From Saccharopolyspora rhizosphaerae (lineage in GTDB: Bacteria > Actinomycetota > Actinomycetes > Mycobacteriales > Pseudonocardiaceae), in the NCBI RefSeq assembly GCF_003931915.1, contig NZ_RSAA01000035.1, positions 372,001 to 436,000 on the forward strand: DNA of 64,000 nucleotides. Direction: 5' to 3'. Positions 29,020 to 37,633 of the stretch are shown one piece after another; the first letter of the stretch is position 1, and each line of letters opens with the position of its first letter. Under the pieces are notes generated by a model that was given only the letters and a program-made list of their open reading frames with translations, was not told where the DNA came from and did no database searches. A program made the translations under genes and the position numbers.

Positions 29020-31742
29020 GCCTCGTTTCCTCCTGGCCGCGCAGCCTCGTCGTTGACGTTGTTGGTGCGCGCTCGCTTGGTGCCTGTCTGGAAGGCGTTC
29101 ATGCTGTTGCGGAACCTGTCGGGCGTCCGCGGCGGACCGCTGCTCGGAGCGGGCTGCTGCGGCGCGGCTTCGGTCTTCTGGGGCTGGTCGATCTGGGCGC
29201 GCAGCGGCGCCGCGAGATTGGCCTTCTGGCCGCGCCGACGCTGCGGGAGCGGCGGCTTCTCAGCCGAGTTCGTAACCGAAGTGTTCACCGAAACTCCGGC
29301 AGTGGTACCGCTCTTCGGCGGACCTGCGCCGTTCGTTCCGTTCGCAACTACCTCCCTCGGGAGGATTTCACCAGACGCGTTGGGCATGTTCGACGACAGC
29401 CCCGGCATGTTCGCCGGAGTCTCCGGCGTGATGCGACGGCCCGTCGTCGGACGCTGCTGGTCAGGACGCGGCTCGTTGAGCCGGTGCTGCTGCTCCGCCG
29501 GGCGCTGCTGCTGCGGCGGCGGCGGGGAGGGCCGGCGCTGCTCGACCGGGTTCTGCTGCGGCAGGCCGAGTTCGCCGGTGGCCGGACCGGAGCCGTTGGA
29601 GCCGGGGCGGGCCCAGCGCTGCGTGGCGGCCTCGGGTCCGACCGGGTTGTGCGGGTTGATCGGGCTGTCCGGACCGAGCGGGTCCGGTGCGACGTCGGGA
29701 TCCAGGCGGCCTTCCATCCAACGCTTGCGGGGGATCTTCGGCCGGGTCTCGCCGTCGGGTGCGGGCGGGACCGGGGTCTGCGGTCCGCTCTGCTCGACGC
29801 GGTCCTGCCGTTCGGTCTGCGGTCCGCGCTCGGCGACGATGTGGTTCGGGATCAGCGCCACGGCGCGGATGCCGCCGTAGGCCGAGTCGCGCAGGGTGAC
29901 CTTGATGCCGTGCCGGCCGGCCAGCTGGGCGACCACGAACAGACCCATCCGGGCCTCTTCGGACAGCGCCATCACCGCGAAGTCCGGCGGGCTGGCCAGC
30001 ATCTGGTTGAGCTCTTCGAGCTTGTCCGGCTCCAGGCCGATGCCCTGGTCCTCGATCTCGACGATGATGCCCTTGCCGACGACGTTGCCGCGCACCTCGA
30101 CGTGCGACTCCGGCGGCGAGAACGACGTCGCGTTGTCGACCAGCTCGGCGAGCAGGTGCACGAGGTCGGCGACCGCGCGGCCCTGCACGGAGATCTCCGG
30201 CAGCTGCTGGATCTCGACCCGCGCGTAGAGCTCGGTCTCGGCGACCGCGCCCTGCACGACGTCGTGCAGCAGGACCGGGTTGCGCCACTGCCGGCCGGGC
30301 CGCTGACCACCGAGGATGATCAGGTTCTCGGCGTTGCGGCGCGACTGGGTCGCGAGGTGGTCGAGCTGGAACAGCAGCTCCAGCTGGTCCGGGTCCTCCA
30401 GCTTGCGCTCGGCCTTGTCCAGCACCTGCAGCTGGCGGTGGACCATGACCTGGCTGCGGTGCGCGATGTTGAGGAACACCGAGCGGACACCCTGCCGGGT
30501 CTCGGCCTCGGCGACCGTCGCGCGGATCGCGGTGCGCTGCGCCTCGTTGAAGGCGTTGGCGACCTCACCGATCTCGTCGTGGCCGAAGCGCAGCCAGGAG
30601 ACCTCGTTCTCGACGTCGACCTGCTTCCCGTTGCGCAGCCGGGCCACGACCGAAGGCATCTCCTGCTGGGCAAGCGCCAGGGTCTGGCTGCGGAGCTTGT
30701 TGAGCCGCCTCACCAGCAGGTTCGACAGCCGCAGCGCGACCAGGAACACGATCAGGACGATCAGCACGATGATCGCGCCGGTGATGCCCGAGGTCAGCAG
30801 CGTCTCGCTGACGACCGTCCCACCGAGCGCGAGCGCGTACTGGTAGTGCGAGGTCGACAGGCCGTTGAGCTCCTGGGCCAGGTCGTGCGAGGCGCTGATC
30901 CAGTCGCTCGTGCTGACCGGGACGCGGATGACCTGCCCGGCAGCCGCCTGGCCACCGGCGACCTCCATGGCGTCCTGAACCGCGTCGACGCGCGTCCACG
31001 CCGAACCCTTCTGCAGGTCCTTGTAGGTCTGCTGCTCCTCCGGCGTCATGCGCGGGGTCAGCGAGTTCAGGTTGTCGTGGAAGGCACCGATCTGGTGCGC
31101 GTACTCGTGGTACTGCGTCGGAGTCATGCCGACCGAGGTGCGGCCCAGCGCCAGCGCGTGGCCTCGCGCCATGGCGTCGGCGGCGTCCATGAGGTCGGCG
31201 GACACCGAGCTCTCGTAGGAGACCTGGGCGTCCGGCGCGTACCGGACGTAGGTCCGCAGGCTCATGTTGTAGGCGTCGAAGAGCCCGTTGTAGAACTTGT
31301 AGACCGCGTCCAGCTCAGCGGGCCCGCCGTCGACCTGCTTGCGCACCTCCTGGACGGTGCTCAACTGCGAGCGGAACTCGTCGAAGTTGCCGCGCGCGTC
31401 GCTCGGCACGGCCTCGCCGAACTCCTCCGCCACACCGTCCATCTCGGCCAGTGAGGCGTCGAACTTCTTGCGGACCTCGTCGAGGTTGCGCCGCTCGTTG
31501 GGGTTGCTGAGGTAGACGAGGGTCAGCTGGCGCTCGTCCTGCAGGTTGGCGACGAACCGGGCCGAGGGGTCCTTGGCGTCGTCGAGCCTGCCGACGTAGT
31601 TCTGCACGCTCAGGCCCTGGAAGATCAGGTACCCGGACAAGCCCACGCCGACGAGCAGGGCCGCGACACTCGGAACGAGTGCGATGGCCAACAGTCGCGC
31701 CTGGATCGTGCCGGAGGCGAAGAGGCGTTTCAGCGTTGACAT
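29016..31742 (-). CDS. cvnA: Conservon sensor kinase CvnA with nitrate/nitrite-sensing domain
   Basis: 908 aa from the ATG at 31742. A first membrane helix (ARLLAIALVPSVAALLVGVG) precedes a large extracellular helical NIT-type sensor, then a second helix (GAIIVLIVLIVFLVALRLSN), HAMP-like linker and an ATPase domain with N box LAELVDNATSFSPPESHVEV and G boxes EDQGIGLEP and MGLFVVAQLAGRHGI. The last roughly 290 residues are a Pro/Gln/Asn-rich disordered tail. It heads cvnA-D; by family it senses a signal outside and passes it to the CvnB/C/D complex rather than to a response regulator. Confidence 0.94.
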   Translation of the reverse strand: MSTLKRLFASGTIQARLLAIALVPSVAALLVGVGLSGYLIFQGLSVQNYVGRLDDAKDPSARFVANLQDERQLTLVYLSNPNERRNLDEVRKKFDASLAEMDGVAEEFGEAVPSDARGNFDEFRSQLSTVQEVRKQVDGGPAELDAVYKFYNGLFDAYNMSLRTYVRYAPDAQVSYESSVSADLMDAADAMARGHALALGRTSVGMTPTQYHEYAHQIGAFHDNLNSLTPRMTPEEQQTYKDLQKGSAWTRVDAVQDAMEVAGGQAAAGQVIRVPVSTSDWISASHDLAQELNGLSTSHYQYALALGGTVVSETLLTSGITGAIIVLIVLIVFLVALRLSNLLVRRLNKLRSQTLALAQQEMPSVVARLRNGKQVDVENEVSWLRFGHDEIGEVANAFNEAQRTAIRATVAEAETRQGVRSVFLNIAHRSQVMVHRQLQVLDKAERKLEDPDQLELLFQLDHLATQSRRNAENLIILGGQRPGRQWRNPVLLHDVVQGAVAETELYARVEIQQLPEISVQGRAVADLVHLLAELVDNATSFSPPESHVEVRGNVVGKGIIVEIEDQGIGLEPDKLEELNQMLASPPDFAVMALSEEARMGLFVVAQLAGRHGIKVTLRDSAYGGIRAVALIPNHIVAERGPQTERQDRVEQSGPQTPVPPAPDGETRPKIPRKRWMEGRLDPDVAPDPLGPDSPINPHNPVGPEAATQRWARPGSNGSGPATGELGLPQQNPVEQRRPSPPPPQQQRPAEQQHRLNEPRPDQQRPTTGRRITPETPANMPGLSSNMPNASGEILPREVVANGTNGAGPPKSGTTAGVSVNTSVTNSAEKPPLPQRRRGQKANLAAPLRAQIDQPQKTEAAPQQPAPSSGPPRTPDRFRNSMNAFQTGTKRARTNNVNDEAARPGGNEA

Positions 31743-32524
31743 GGACCTCGTCTCAAACCTTCTCCGTTGGTTGGCCGCAGCATGAGAACTCACGCCGGCC
31801 CGGCGTGCCTCGAAAACACGGGCCTGCGAGCGCGCCGAAAAATCCCGGACCCACGAGCGCGCAGATGACGACGCAGCTTAGGTCCGCAGTCATCGAGGGT
31901 CAACGCGCTTTTGAGACCTATCGACACAATTGTTATATACGCTGGTCGGGCAGTACGCGCCGGAAGATTAGCAGACGCGTTGCGCAATGCTGAATTGCAT
32001 TGCCACATATCCACACGCGCTCGACCAGGCCAGGATCGCGAGCATCCGCAGGCCCGTTCTGCACCGGTTCCGACTGGTTGGCCACCCGACCAAAAACGGG
32101 TGGAACTACGTTCAACTGCTCCGTTCGGCCTAACCAAAACGCGGACTTCAGGGCGATTCAGGCCCTTCTCTACCGTCAGGTAGGCTCTCGCGACGTTGGC
32201 TGGCTGGAAAGCTGGCCGCCCGACTTTTCAAGCACCATTTCCCGACCCAGAGGAAGTCACCGCACCCCGGAAAGCCATCATCGAATAGCTTCTGGTCACT
32301 GGAAGTGACAATGACGGCCGAATGCCGCGATTTGACCACGCTCGGCGACCAGAAATAAATGTTCGACAACGCGATGGCCCCAGGCGCACCGCGTCGGATC
32401 GGTGACGGCCCTGAAGTCGGGGCAAGTCCTGCCTTGGCCTGTTTGAGACACGTCGGCACGTCTTTCCCGCTCGGCGAATGGTCCGGTCGGCCATGTGGAG
32501 TGCTGGCGCGCGAGAGGAGTTTGG
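31743..32524. other. 782-bp divergent control region
   Basis: Between cvnA (leftward) and the molybdenum hydroxylase gene (rightward). It is more AT-rich than its surroundings, with no convincing gene. It holds the candidate cvn promoter (31875-31903) and an inverted repeat GTCACT-N3-AGTGAC at 32295-32309. Its length suggests long leaders or an unrecognised small RNA. Confidence 0.55.
31875..31903 (-). promoter_or_regulatory. Candidate sigma-A promoter of the conservon operon
   Basis: On the minus strand, TTGACC (-35), 17 bp, TAAGCT (-10), about 130 bp upstream of cvnA. Both boxes are near consensus with ideal spacing. The 5' leader would be about 125 nt. Confidence 0.5.
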
Positions 32525-34750
32525 ATGGTTCCCCCCACCACCGATCACGAGGAAGCCGCCGCTCCGGCGTCCGGCACGCGGCGCCGCCGGTTCCTCACCT
32601 ACGTCGCGGCGGCACCGATGCTGACGATCGCCGGGAAGTTCGTGCTCGAAGGTGACGCGGCCGCCGCTGCAGGCCCGGTCGCCGACCAGCTTCCGCTTCC
32701 GCCTGTCTCCGGGCTGATGGACTTCGGCGACCTCATGGAGATCGCCAGCGCGCCCACCATGGAACTGATGAAGCTGGAGTTCACCTCGGACAACAAGGTC
32801 CGCTTCGAACTCCCGCGCCTCGAGGTCGGCCAGGGCCTCAACACCGCCATCGTCATGATGCTGGCCGAGGAGCTCGGCGCGCGCACCAATGACGTCGTGG
32901 TCGAGCTCTCCGACGCCCGCCCCGAGCTGCTGTTCAACCAGTTCACTGCGGCGTCGTCCTCGGTGCGCACGTTCTGGAAGCCGCTGCGCCAGATGGCCGC
33001 CACCGCCCGGTCGCGGCTCGTCACCGCCGCCGCCAAGAAGTGGGGCGTGTCCGCCAACGGCCTGACCACCCAGGGCACCGGTGTGGTCGGTCCGGGCGGA
33101 CGCAAGGCCACCTTCGCCGACCTGGCCAAGGACGCCGCCAAGGTCGGCCTCCCGTCGGTGCCGGCCACCCCGAAGAAGCCGTCGGAGTTCAAGGTCCTCG
33201 GCAAGGGCCAGACCCGCGCCGACGCCAACGCCATCGTCACCGGCAGGGCCCGCTACGTCTCGGACATGAAGATCCCGGGCTCCGTGGTGGCCGTGGTCGT
33301 CCGCCCGCCGACGCTCAGCGGTGAGGTCGAGTCCTACGACGACTCGGCGATCCGCAACGCGCGGGGATTCAAGGGCACCGTGGAACTCGACAGCGGTGTC
33401 GCGGTGTGCGCCGAGTACACCTGGGAGGCCATGGAGCTCGCCAAGAAGCTCGAGGTCACCTGGAAGTCGGGCCCGATCAGCGACAAGTCCTCCTCGGACA
33501 TCCAGGAGGAGCTGGCGGGCATGACCGGCAGCCTCGACGACTCGGTCTCCGACAGCGACGGCGACGAGATCGACGAGAGCTTCGACTTCGCCTTCGTCAG
33601 CCACGCGCCGATGGAGGTCAACTACGCGGTCGCCGACGTCAAGGACGGCAGCGCCGAGATCTGGGTCCCCGCGCAGTCCCCGCAGGTCGCGCAGAAGGAC
33701 ATCGCCGCCGCGCTGGGAATCCTCGACGTCAAGGTGCACGTCACGCGCGCCGGCGGTTCCTTCGGCCGGCACCTGTTCCACGACGCGGCGATCGAGGCCG
33801 CCGAGGTCTCCAAGGCCATCGGCAAGCCGGTCAAGCTGCTGTGGACCCGCAACGACGACACCCGGCACGGCCGGATGCGTCCCGCCTCGCACCACCGCGT
33901 CAAGGCGTCCTTCCGCAGCGGCAAGGTCCGGTCCTGGGCGCACAAGATGTCCAGCGTCGCGACCGACTTCAACCACGGCATCGCGGACATGATCACCTCG
34001 ACCGCCGTGCAGTCCGGAGTCGGCAAGCTCCCGGCCGCGCAGCTGTACTTCAACCTGACCCAGTCGGTCCCGTACGAGTTCGGCGCGACCACCATCTCCC
34101 TGAACGACCTCGACCTGGACGGCGTGCACACCGGCAGCTGGCGGTCGGTGCACTCGGCGACCTTCCGCACCGCGGAGGACCTGGTCATCGACCAGATCGC
34201 CGAGAAGGCCGGTACCGACGCGGCGAACTTCCGGGTGGAGAACGCCAAGTCCGAGCGCGCCAAGGCCGTGCTGAAGAAGGTCATGAAGGACGGGAACTGG
34301 GGCCGTTCGATGCCTCAGGGCCACGCCCAGGGCATCTCGATGCACGAGGAGTTCAAGTCGGTCGCGGCCTGCCTCGTCGAGATCAACGCGACCGACCCGA
34401 AGAACCCGCGGGTCACCAAGGCCGTGATCGCCGTCGACGCCGGTCTGCCGCTGAACCCGAAGGGCATCGAGGCCCAGATGATGGGCGGTCTGACCGACGC
34501 GATCTCCACGGTGCTGCAGGCGGGCATCCACATCGACAACGGCGCGGTGCGCGAGGGCAGCTTCAGCGACTTCAGGTGGGCGCGCCAGCGCCACACCCCG
34601 AAGCAGCTGCAGATCCACGTCATGCCGGCCACCACCGACGAGCCCGGTGGTGTGGGCGAGCTGGGCGTTCCGGTGTGCGCGGGTGCGATCGCCACCGCCT
34701 ACGCCCGGGCGACCGGCACCAAGCCGCGCAGCTTCCCGGTCAACCACTGA
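32525..34750 (+). CDS. Tat-exported molybdenum hydroxylase large subunit (IorB-like)
   Basis: 741 aa from the ATG at 32525, six bases after AGGAGTTTGG. A twin-arginine leader is clear (RRRRFLTYVAAAPMLTIAG). The rest is the molybdopterin-binding subunit of the xanthine dehydrogenase family in its IorB-like two-domain form: VGQGLNTAIVMMLAEELGA, the Mo-pterin loop AGGSFGRHLFHDAAIEAAEV, and active-site Glu in GGVGELGVPVCAGA. Members hydroxylate N-heterocycles or oxidise aldehydes using water. The 2Fe-2S subunit follows after 35 bp and no FAD subunit is present, so electrons probably pass to an exported carrier. Confidence 0.9.
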   Translation: MVPPTTDHEEAAAPASGTRRRRFLTYVAAAPMLTIAGKFVLEGDAAAAAGPVADQLPLPPVSGLMDFGDLMEIASAPTMELMKLEFTSDNKVRFELPRLEVGQGLNTAIVMMLAEELGARTNDVVVELSDARPELLFNQFTAASSSVRTFWKPLRQMAATARSRLVTAAAKKWGVSANGLTTQGTGVVGPGGRKATFADLAKDAAKVGLPSVPATPKKPSEFKVLGKGQTRADANAIVTGRARYVSDMKIPGSVVAVVVRPPTLSGEVESYDDSAIRNARGFKGTVELDSGVAVCAEYTWEAMELAKKLEVTWKSGPISDKSSSDIQEELAGMTGSLDDSVSDSDGDEIDESFDFAFVSHAPMEVNYAVADVKDGSAEIWVPAQSPQVAQKDIAAALGILDVKVHVTRAGGSFGRHLFHDAAIEAAEVSKAIGKPVKLLWTRNDDTRHGRMRPASHHRVKASFRSGKVRSWAHKMSSVATDFNHGIADMITSTAVQSGVGKLPAAQLYFNLTQSVPYEFGATTISLNDLDLDGVHTGSWRSVHSATFRTAEDLVIDQIAEKAGTDAANFRVENAKSERAKAVLKKVMKDGNWGRSMPQGHAQGISMHEEFKSVAACLVEINATDPKNPRVTKAVIAVDAGLPLNPKGIEAQMMGGLTDAISTVLQAGIHIDNGAVREGSFSDFRWARQRHTPKQLQIHVMPATTDEPGGVGELGVPVCAGAIATAYARATGTKPRSFPVNH

Positions 34751-34785
34751 TTCCGGCCTGATCCGTCGAGGAGTTCCCGAACGCC

Positions 34786-35244
34786 ATGCCCAAGTACGAG
34801 TTCACCGTCAACGGTAAGGACGTCGAGGTCGACGTCCCCGCGGAAATGCCCCTGCTCTGGGTGCTGCGCGACCGCCTGCGCATCACCGGCCCCAAGTACG
34901 GCTGCGGCGTCGGCGTCTGCCGCGCCTGCACCTGCTTGCAGGACGACGAGGAAGTCCAGACCTGCCAGGTCACCGCAGAGAAGGCCGACGGCACCGAGAT
35001 CACCACGATCGAGGGCCTCGCCGAGGGCGACGAGCTGCACCCGGTGCAGCAGGCCTGGCTGGACCGCGACGTCGCGCAGTGCGGCTTCTGCCAGCCCGGC
35101 CAGATCATGACGGCGGTCGCCCTGCTCAACGAGAAGGGCGACGACGTCACCGACGAGGACATCGACAAGATCGAGAACGTGTGCCGCTGCGGCACCTACG
35201 GCCGGATCCGGCAGGCCATCAAGCAGGCCGCCGAGAACATGTGA
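34786..35244 (+). CDS. [2Fe-2S] subunit of the molybdenum hydroxylase (IorA-like)
   Basis: 152 aa. A plant-type ferredoxin cluster at the N terminus (YGCGVGVCRACTC) and the second, helical cluster with CGFCQPGQIM and CRCGTY. This is the small subunit that carries electrons from the Mo site. It has no signal peptide of its own, so it would be carried across the membrane with the Tat-tagged large subunit. Confidence 0.95.
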   Translation: MPKYEFTVNGKDVEVDVPAEMPLLWVLRDRLRITGPKYGCGVGVCRACTCLQDDEEVQTCQVTAEKADGTEITTIEGLAEGDELHPVQQAWLDRDVAQCGFCQPGQIMTAVALLNEKGDDVTDEDIDKIENVCRCGTYGRIRQAIKQAAENM

Positions 35245-35250
35245 GCCGCG

Positions 35251-35288
35251 CCGCCGTCCCGGGCCCGTGGCCGCGGCCGGGGCGGCGG
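35251..35288 (+). terminator. Hairpin after the hydroxylase operon
   Basis: CCGCCGTCCC (35251-35260) pairs with GGGGCGGCGG (35279-35288) with one G-U pair, 7 bp after the stop. The 18-base loop is itself GC-rich and can fold. Confidence 0.5.
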
Positions 35289-35386
35289 TGAGCAGCGCCG
35301 GGCGGGTGGGACATCGATCACGGTGACCCCATCCGCCCGCTGTCGTTGCACCCGATGGAGTTCCACTGGTTCCCGAAGAGAAGTTG

Positions 35387-35962
35387 ATGAGGGTGTTGAA
35401 ACTTCACAAGTCCTTCACCGCCGGGCTGTTCGTGGCCTGCGCGGCCCTGACCGCGTGCAGCGGTGGTTCGTCGCAGGACCACAGCATGCACGGCCAGAAC
35501 GCCGGTGGTGACCAGGCCGGCGGTGGCATGCCGATGAACATGGGTGACCCGAACGCCACGCCCGCCAAGGACGTGGCAGGTGCGCAGCTGCGCAGCGGTG
35601 CCTTCACGCTGCTGCCGACGCGCCCGCCGGGCCACGAGCAGGCCGCGGGCACCGCGTGGCTGGCGATCCACCCGGGCGGCACCACCGCCACGCTGGAGAT
35701 GACCGGTCTCGCGCCGGGCACGAAGTACATGGCCCACCTGCACGCCAAGCCGTGCTCCGAAGAGGACGGCGGCGGTCACTTCCAGTTCGACCCGGCCGGC
35801 CCCGAGATGCCGCCGAACGAGATCCACCTGGGCTTCGCCGCCGATGCCGGTGGACGCGGCTTCATGACCGCCGAGAACGAGAAGCCGGCCGAGGCCGCCA
35901 AGTCGCTCGTCGTGCACCCGGCAGAGTTCTCCGACAACCGCATCGCATGCGCCGATCTCTGA
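35387..35962 (+). CDS. Lipoprotein with Cu/Zn-superoxide-dismutase-like fold
   Basis: 191 aa. A lipoprotein signal with lipobox LTAC (cysteine near residue 25) precedes a His/Met/Gly-rich linker (SMHGQNAGGDQAGGGMPMNM) that looks metal-binding. The rest is a SOD-like beta barrel with MAHLHAKPC, GGHFQFDPAGPEMP and EIHLGF as probable metal ligands. Whether it dismutates superoxide is unclear because the full set of ligands cannot be confirmed; copper storage is an alternative. Its end overlaps the copC-like gene by 16 bp. Confidence 0.82.
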   Translation: MRVLKLHKSFTAGLFVACAALTACSGGSSQDHSMHGQNAGGDQAGGGMPMNMGDPNATPAKDVAGAQLRSGAFTLLPTRPPGHEQAAGTAWLAIHPGGTTATLEMTGLAPGTKYMAHLHAKPCSEEDGGGHFQFDPAGPEMPPNEIHLGFAADAGGRGFMTAENEKPAEAAKSLVVHPAEFSDNRIACADL

Positions 35963-36441
35963 GCACCACCCTCGGTGCGGTCCTGACCGCGCTGCTGGCC
36001 CTGCTGGGCGCGGGCACCGCGCTCGCGCACAGCGGGCTGGACGCCGCGTCCCCCGGCCCCGGTGAAACCGCCAAGGCCGGGGTGGAGCGCATCGAGATGA
36101 ACTTCGCAGGAGCCTTGGACGCGTCGCAACCCCCGCGCATCGAGGTCAAGGACCCCGCAGGGTCCGACCAGGTCTCGGGTGAGGTGGAGGTCGACGGCAA
36201 CCGCGTGACCGTCCACATCGAAGCGCTGAAACCCGGTCTGCACACCGTGAAGTACCGGACCACCTTCGACGACGGCCACTCCACCGAGGGCGGCTACTAC
36301 CTCAACGTCGCCCCGGGCCCGCCTGGCGAGTCCGACGGCGGCGGCTACACGTTCTGGCTGGCCGTCGGCGGCGGCGCGGTGATCGTCGTGCTGCTGATCG
36401 TGGTGATCGCCCTGATCCCCCGCCGCTCGAAGGCCGAGTAG
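35947..36441 (+). CDS. CopC-domain copper-binding membrane-anchored protein
   Basis: 164 aa. The signal peptide ends ...GTALA and the mature protein starts with His (HSGLDAASPGPGE), the N-terminal histidine that CopC uses to bind Cu(II). A CopC beta sandwich follows (FDDGHSTEGGYYLNVAP gives further ligands) and then a C-terminal membrane helix (AVGGGAVIVVLLIVVIALIP). It overlaps the SOD-like lipoprotein gene by 16 bp, so the two form a coupled extracytoplasmic copper unit. Confidence 0.88.
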   Translation: MRRSLSTTLGAVLTALLALLGAGTALAHSGLDAASPGPGETAKAGVERIEMNFAGALDASQPPRIEVKDPAGSDQVSGEVEVDGNRVTVHIEALKPGLHTVKYRTTFDDGHSTEGGYYLNVAPGPPGESDGGGYTFWLAVGGGAVIVVLLIVVIALIPRRSKAE

Positions 36442-36453
36442 CACCGAACGCAC

Positions 36454-36492
36454 GTCGAGGGTCCCCTGCCCGGTGGGCAGGGGACCCTCGAC
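36454..36492. terminator. 18-bp bidirectional hairpin terminator
   Basis: Perfect arms 36454-36471 and 36475-36492, loop GGT. It separates the rightward copC-like gene from the leftward glycerate kinase gene, whose stop is 4 bp away. Confidence 0.9.
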
Positions 36493-36495
36493 TCG

Positions 36496-37617
36496 TCAGA
36501 GGTGCTTCTGGGCGAGGGTCCTGCCGAGGCGGGTGAGCAGGGGTGCCGGGTCGGCCATGCAGCGCTGCGGGTCGGGCTCGACGTCGAGGAGCGCGTAGGC
36601 GGCGTCGATGCCGGCCTCCGCGAGCCGTTCCCCGGTGAGGTCGCAGCGGCCCGCGACGGCCACGACCGGGATGCCCGCCTCGATGGCCCGCGCGGCAACG
36701 CCGGCCGGGGCCTTGCCGTGCAGGGTCTGCTCGTCGAGCGCTCCTTCGCCGGTGATGACCAACCCGGCGCCGTCGAGCCGGCGGTCGAAGTCGACGAGGT
36801 CGAGCACCACGTCCACCCCCGGCCGCATCGTCGCGCCCAGGGCGGCCAGGGCCGCGAAGCCGACGCCGCCTGCCGCGCCGGAACCGGGCTGGTCGGCTAC
36901 GTCGAGACCGCCCGCGGCCACCACCGCCTGCGCGTAGCGGGCCAGCGCGGAGTCCAGCAGCTCCACCTGTTCCGGGTTCGCGCCCTTCTGCGGGCCGTAC
37001 ACGCGGGCAGCGCCGTGCGGACCGGTCAACGGGTTGTCCACATCGGACGCCAGGACGACCTCGACCTCGGCGATGCGGGGGTCCAACCCGGACAGGTCCA
37101 CCTCGCCCACGTTGGCCAGCGGACCTCCCCCGGGCGCGACCGGGTTCCCGTTGACGTCCAGCACCCTCGCGCCGAGCACGGTGAGCAGACCAGCCCCGCC
37201 GTCGGTGCAGGCGCTGCCCCCGACACCGAGCACGATCCGCCGGGCACCGGTGCTGAGCGCGGCCAGCAGCGCCTCGCCGGTGCCGTCGCTGGACGCGCCG
37301 AGCGCGTCGAGGTCGTCGGGGTCCAGCAGCGCGAGACCGGACGCGGAGGCGAGTTCGACGACCGCCGTCTCACCGTCGTAGGCGATCTCGGTGTCGACCG
37401 GGTACCCGGTCGGGCCGCTCACCGGCACCGTCATCCGGGAGTACCCGGCGGCCAGCGCGGCGTCCACGGTGCCGTCACCGCCGTCGGCGACGGGCGCGAG
37501 CCGCACCTCCACGTCGGGGCGCTCCTCGCGCAGCCCTGCCGCGATCGCCCCGGCGACGTCCGGGGCCGTCAGGGTGCCTTTGAACTTGTCCGGTGCGATG
37601 AGGACGGGACCGGGCAA
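36496..37617 (-). CDS. glxK: Glycerate kinase (GlxK/GarK type)
   Basis: 373 aa. The start is TTG 37617, six bases after AGGAGG. The N terminus APDKFKGTLTAPDVAGAIAA and the blocks VADGGDGTVDAALA, GVGGSACTDGGAGLL and TGEGALDEQTLHGKAP are class II glycerate kinase signatures. It phosphorylates glycerate to a phosphoglycerate, feeding glyoxylate-derived carbon into central metabolism. The start lies 17 bp after the hydroxypyruvate isomerase stop, so both are in one operon. Confidence 0.95.
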   Translation of the reverse strand: MPGPVLIAPDKFKGTLTAPDVAGAIAAGLREERPDVEVRLAPVADGGDGTVDAALAAGYSRMTVPVSGPTGYPVDTEIAYDGETAVVELASASGLALLDPDDLDALGASSDGTGEALLAALSTGARRIVLGVGGSACTDGGAGLLTVLGARVLDVNGNPVAPGGGPLANVGEVDLSGLDPRIAEVEVVLASDVDNPLTGPHGAARVYGPQKGANPEQVELLDSALARYAQAVVAAGGLDVADQPGSGAAGGVGFAALAALGATMRPGVDVVLDLVDFDRRLDGAGLVITGEGALDEQTLHGKAPAGVAARAIEAGIPVVAVAGRCDLTGERLAEAGIDAAYALLDVEPDPQRCMADPAPLLTRLGRTLAQKHL

Positions 37618-37633
37618 CTGCAGCCTCCTAGGT

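Noticed and set aside
31911-32308. Short frames in the cvn-hydroxylase spacer
   Set aside because: Start sites are poor and the composition is unlike the genes of this window.
32228-34747. Very long open frame antisense to the molybdenum hydroxylase gene
   Set aside because: Its protein is His/Gly/Asp/Arg-rich without domains, and it mirrors a real gene in the frame that stays open because of high GC at third positions. The same applies to long antisense frames over groEL1, cvnA, glmS, aceB, guaA and guaB.
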